Source: DASSNR01 sp036278935 (GTDB taxonomy: Bacteria; Gemmatimonadota; Gemmatimonadetes; Gemmatimonadales; Gemmatimonadaceae). Taken from it: a DNA stretch of 64,000 nt. Below are positions 62,818-64,000 of this stretch, one piece after another. The position numbers were made by a program, and so were the translations under genes. How positions within the stretch are numbered: position 1 is the first letter of the stretch; every line of letters starts with the position of its first letter. Where the stretch lies: positions 1 to 64,000 of the forward strand of contig DASUKA010000033.1 of the NCBI GenBank assembly GCA_036278935.1. Direction: 5' to 3'. Below the pieces are notes generated by a model. That model worked only from the letters and a program-made list of their open reading frames with translations, was not told the origin of the DNA and searched no databases.

Positions 62818-64000
62818 ATGGGTCGTCCGGCGGCAACGACCGAATGGGAGTGGCGGCGGCGGCGGGCGCGGGCCGGGATGGCACGAGCGTCCGGAGTTGC
62901 GCGGCGAAGCAGCTCTTCACGTCCGCCGGCCGTGTACGCCGAACCTCGTGCACGGCCCGCTGCACCGCCTGCTCATCGTGCAGGGCCAGCTGGTCCTGCA
63001 CCCAGGCGAGCGTGATGGCGGGGTCCAGCGCACGGAGCGCGCGCAACACCGCCACCTCAAAGGGGACGGCCTCAGCCTGCGGGTAGCGCTCGGCGCCATC
63101 GCGCCCGCGCAGCGCCGCGGGACGCGGAAAGGTGACGAAGATCGGTTGCGTAAAGTGCGGGTGCCGCACCATGAGTTGTCCTTTCGACAGAGTCGCGAGC
63201 TTGATGCGAGTGGCTGGCGTGAGCGTCGAATATCCCGGCGTCGCCAACTCATCCGCATCCATTCGACCGAACAGCCCCGTCCCCGCATTCCCGACCACCC
63301 GCCGGTGCACCTGCGAGCGAAACTGCTGCGCGCTGAACAGTACGAGCCCCAGGTAGCGCCCGCGCTCCGAGATGTCGAGCAACATCTTCCTGACATAGCT
63401 CTCGGGTCCATCCGCCGGCGCGTACTTGTTCAGCTCATCCACGAAGACCACGACGTGCTTGACGCCGAGGTCGCGCCGCTCCAGATGCTCGCGCAGCGTG
63501 GAGACCACCCGCGCGAAGATCAGGTCCTGGGCATCCTCCTCCAGCAACGCGACGTCCACTACGTACACCGCGCGGTCCTCGAAGCTCCCCCAGGGCAGGT
63601 CGCTCGGCACCCCGTCGTCCGTCACCAGCCCCGCGCAGCGCACGGCGATGTTGCTGAGACGATTGCGCACCTTGCGAATGGTCGCCACATGGTGCGTCCG
63701 CCAGCTCTCTCCCCCGTTCCGCTGCTCCATCCCCCGCAGGAGATCGCGGAACCAGGCATCGAGATCGGCGAAGGTCCGCACGTAGTGCGTGGTGCTCAGC
63801 AGCGGATCCTTGAATTCATGGCCGATTACGCGATCCCGCAGAAAATCAATGAGGGCATCCGCCTTGGCATCCACGTCGTCGCGGTTGAGCAGCACCTCGG
63901 CGAATTGCAGCACCTCGCCCAGCCCCCAGGTGAGCGGGTGCACGTTGTGCAGGAGCGCCTCGTTGGAGCGCAGCGTGTGCAGCGAGGAGCCATCGGAGGT
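62807..64000 (-). CDS. HerA-like ATP-binding protein, C-terminal 397 residues (partial)
   Basis: The frame is open to the right edge, so the start and Walker A lie outside. Visible are Walker B HVVVFVDELNKYAP, a segment RYLGLVLFSAQQFRSQVHRRVVGNAGTGLFGRMD, and LKxG-like LATLSKGQLMVRHPHFTQPIFVTFPRP, all typical of HerA/FtsK-superfamily DNA translocases. In archaea HerA works with NurA, Mre11 and Rad50 in end resection; here Mre11 and Rad50 genes lie on the same strand just downstream. Confidence 0.85.
   Translation of the reverse strand, partial: TSDGSSLHTLRSNEALLHNVHPLTWGLGEVLQFAEVLLNRDDVDAKADALIDFLRDRVIGHEFKDPLLSTTHYVRTFADLDAWFRDLLRGMEQRNGGESWRTHHVATIRKVRNRLSNIAVRCAGLVTDDGVPSDLPWGSFEDRAVYVVDVALLEEDAQDLIFARVVSTLREHLERRDLGVKHVVVFVDELNKYAPADGPESYVRKMLLDISERGRYLGLVLFSAQQFRSQVHRRVVGNAGTGLFGRMDADELATPGYSTLTPATRIKLATLSKGQLMVRHPHFTQPIFVTFPRPAALRGRDGAERYPQAEAVPFEVAVLRALRALDPAITLAWVQDQLALHDEQAVQRAVHEVRRTRPADVKSCFAAQLRTLVPSRPAPAAAATPIRSLPPDDPYGA

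Overview
The window looks like a chromosomal segment from a high-GC, Gram-negative, outer-membrane-bearing heterotroph, most plausibly a member of the Gemmatimonadota or a close relative. This is inferred from the SusC/SusD pair, several lipoproteins, two TonB plug-domain proteins without barrels, System I cytochrome c maturation genes and the housekeeping set. No species was identified by database search. There is no sign of a prophage, insertion sequence or CRISPR array.

Layout. Positions 1-785 carry a tRNA operon (Thr-TGT, Tyr-GTA, Gly-TCC, Thr-GGT) with a clear promoter, running leftward into the first codons of tuf. Positions 0.9-9.4 kb hold cysS, a degenerate ABC ATPase, a YbjN-like/PspA/AI-2E-family envelope operon and uvrA. 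Positions 9.6-13.5 kb carry cutA and an ABC exporter operon, ended by a very strong hairpin. Positions 13.6-20.1 kb hold a leftward SusC-SusD-lipoprotein-DUF4397 operon with a UUCG hairpin between susC and susD. Positions 20.9-25.9 kb contain a plug-only protein and a cytochrome c maturation cluster: a 71-aa protein, a CXXXY-type CcmE, CcmF, a CcmH-like protein and a zinc-ribbon protein. Positions 26-38.7 kb hold glpK-mtnA, topoisomerase IB, enoyl-CoA hydratase, recF-dciA, an M28 peptidase, gyrB, a pyrimidine nucleoside phosphorylase and a TPR protein with an octapeptide array. Positions 39-48.9 kb hold a CheY/REC-GGDEF/GAF signalling trio, ligA, a V4R protein, a phosphoribosyltransferase, TPR-ParA and an acyl-CoA synthetase. 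Positions 49.6-51.4 kb form an overlapping operon (PTPS-like, GTP cyclohydrolase I, short-chain dehydrogenase) that could make tetrahydrobiopterin. The rest includes two ion-transport-like membrane proteins, a second plug-only protein, and a leftward HerA / secreted protein / Mre11 / Rad50 / GNAT cluster that runs off the right edge.

Cross-cutting signals. The most unusual is a family of imperfect intergenic inverted repeats. Their arms are built from shuffled short G-rich words, sit directly after or across stop codons, and often carry canonical G-quadruplex motifs on one or both strands (61-160, 23016-23215, 34044-34215, 38681-38791, 41419-41511, 44170-44260, with weaker relatives at 6288-6351 and 20565-20661). 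Other notable signals are promoter -10 elements placed about six bases before start codons, which suggests leaderless mRNAs (mtnA, the ABC ATPase), and Asp-Ser/Thr-rich tandem peptide arrays just after signal peptides in two unrelated proteins.
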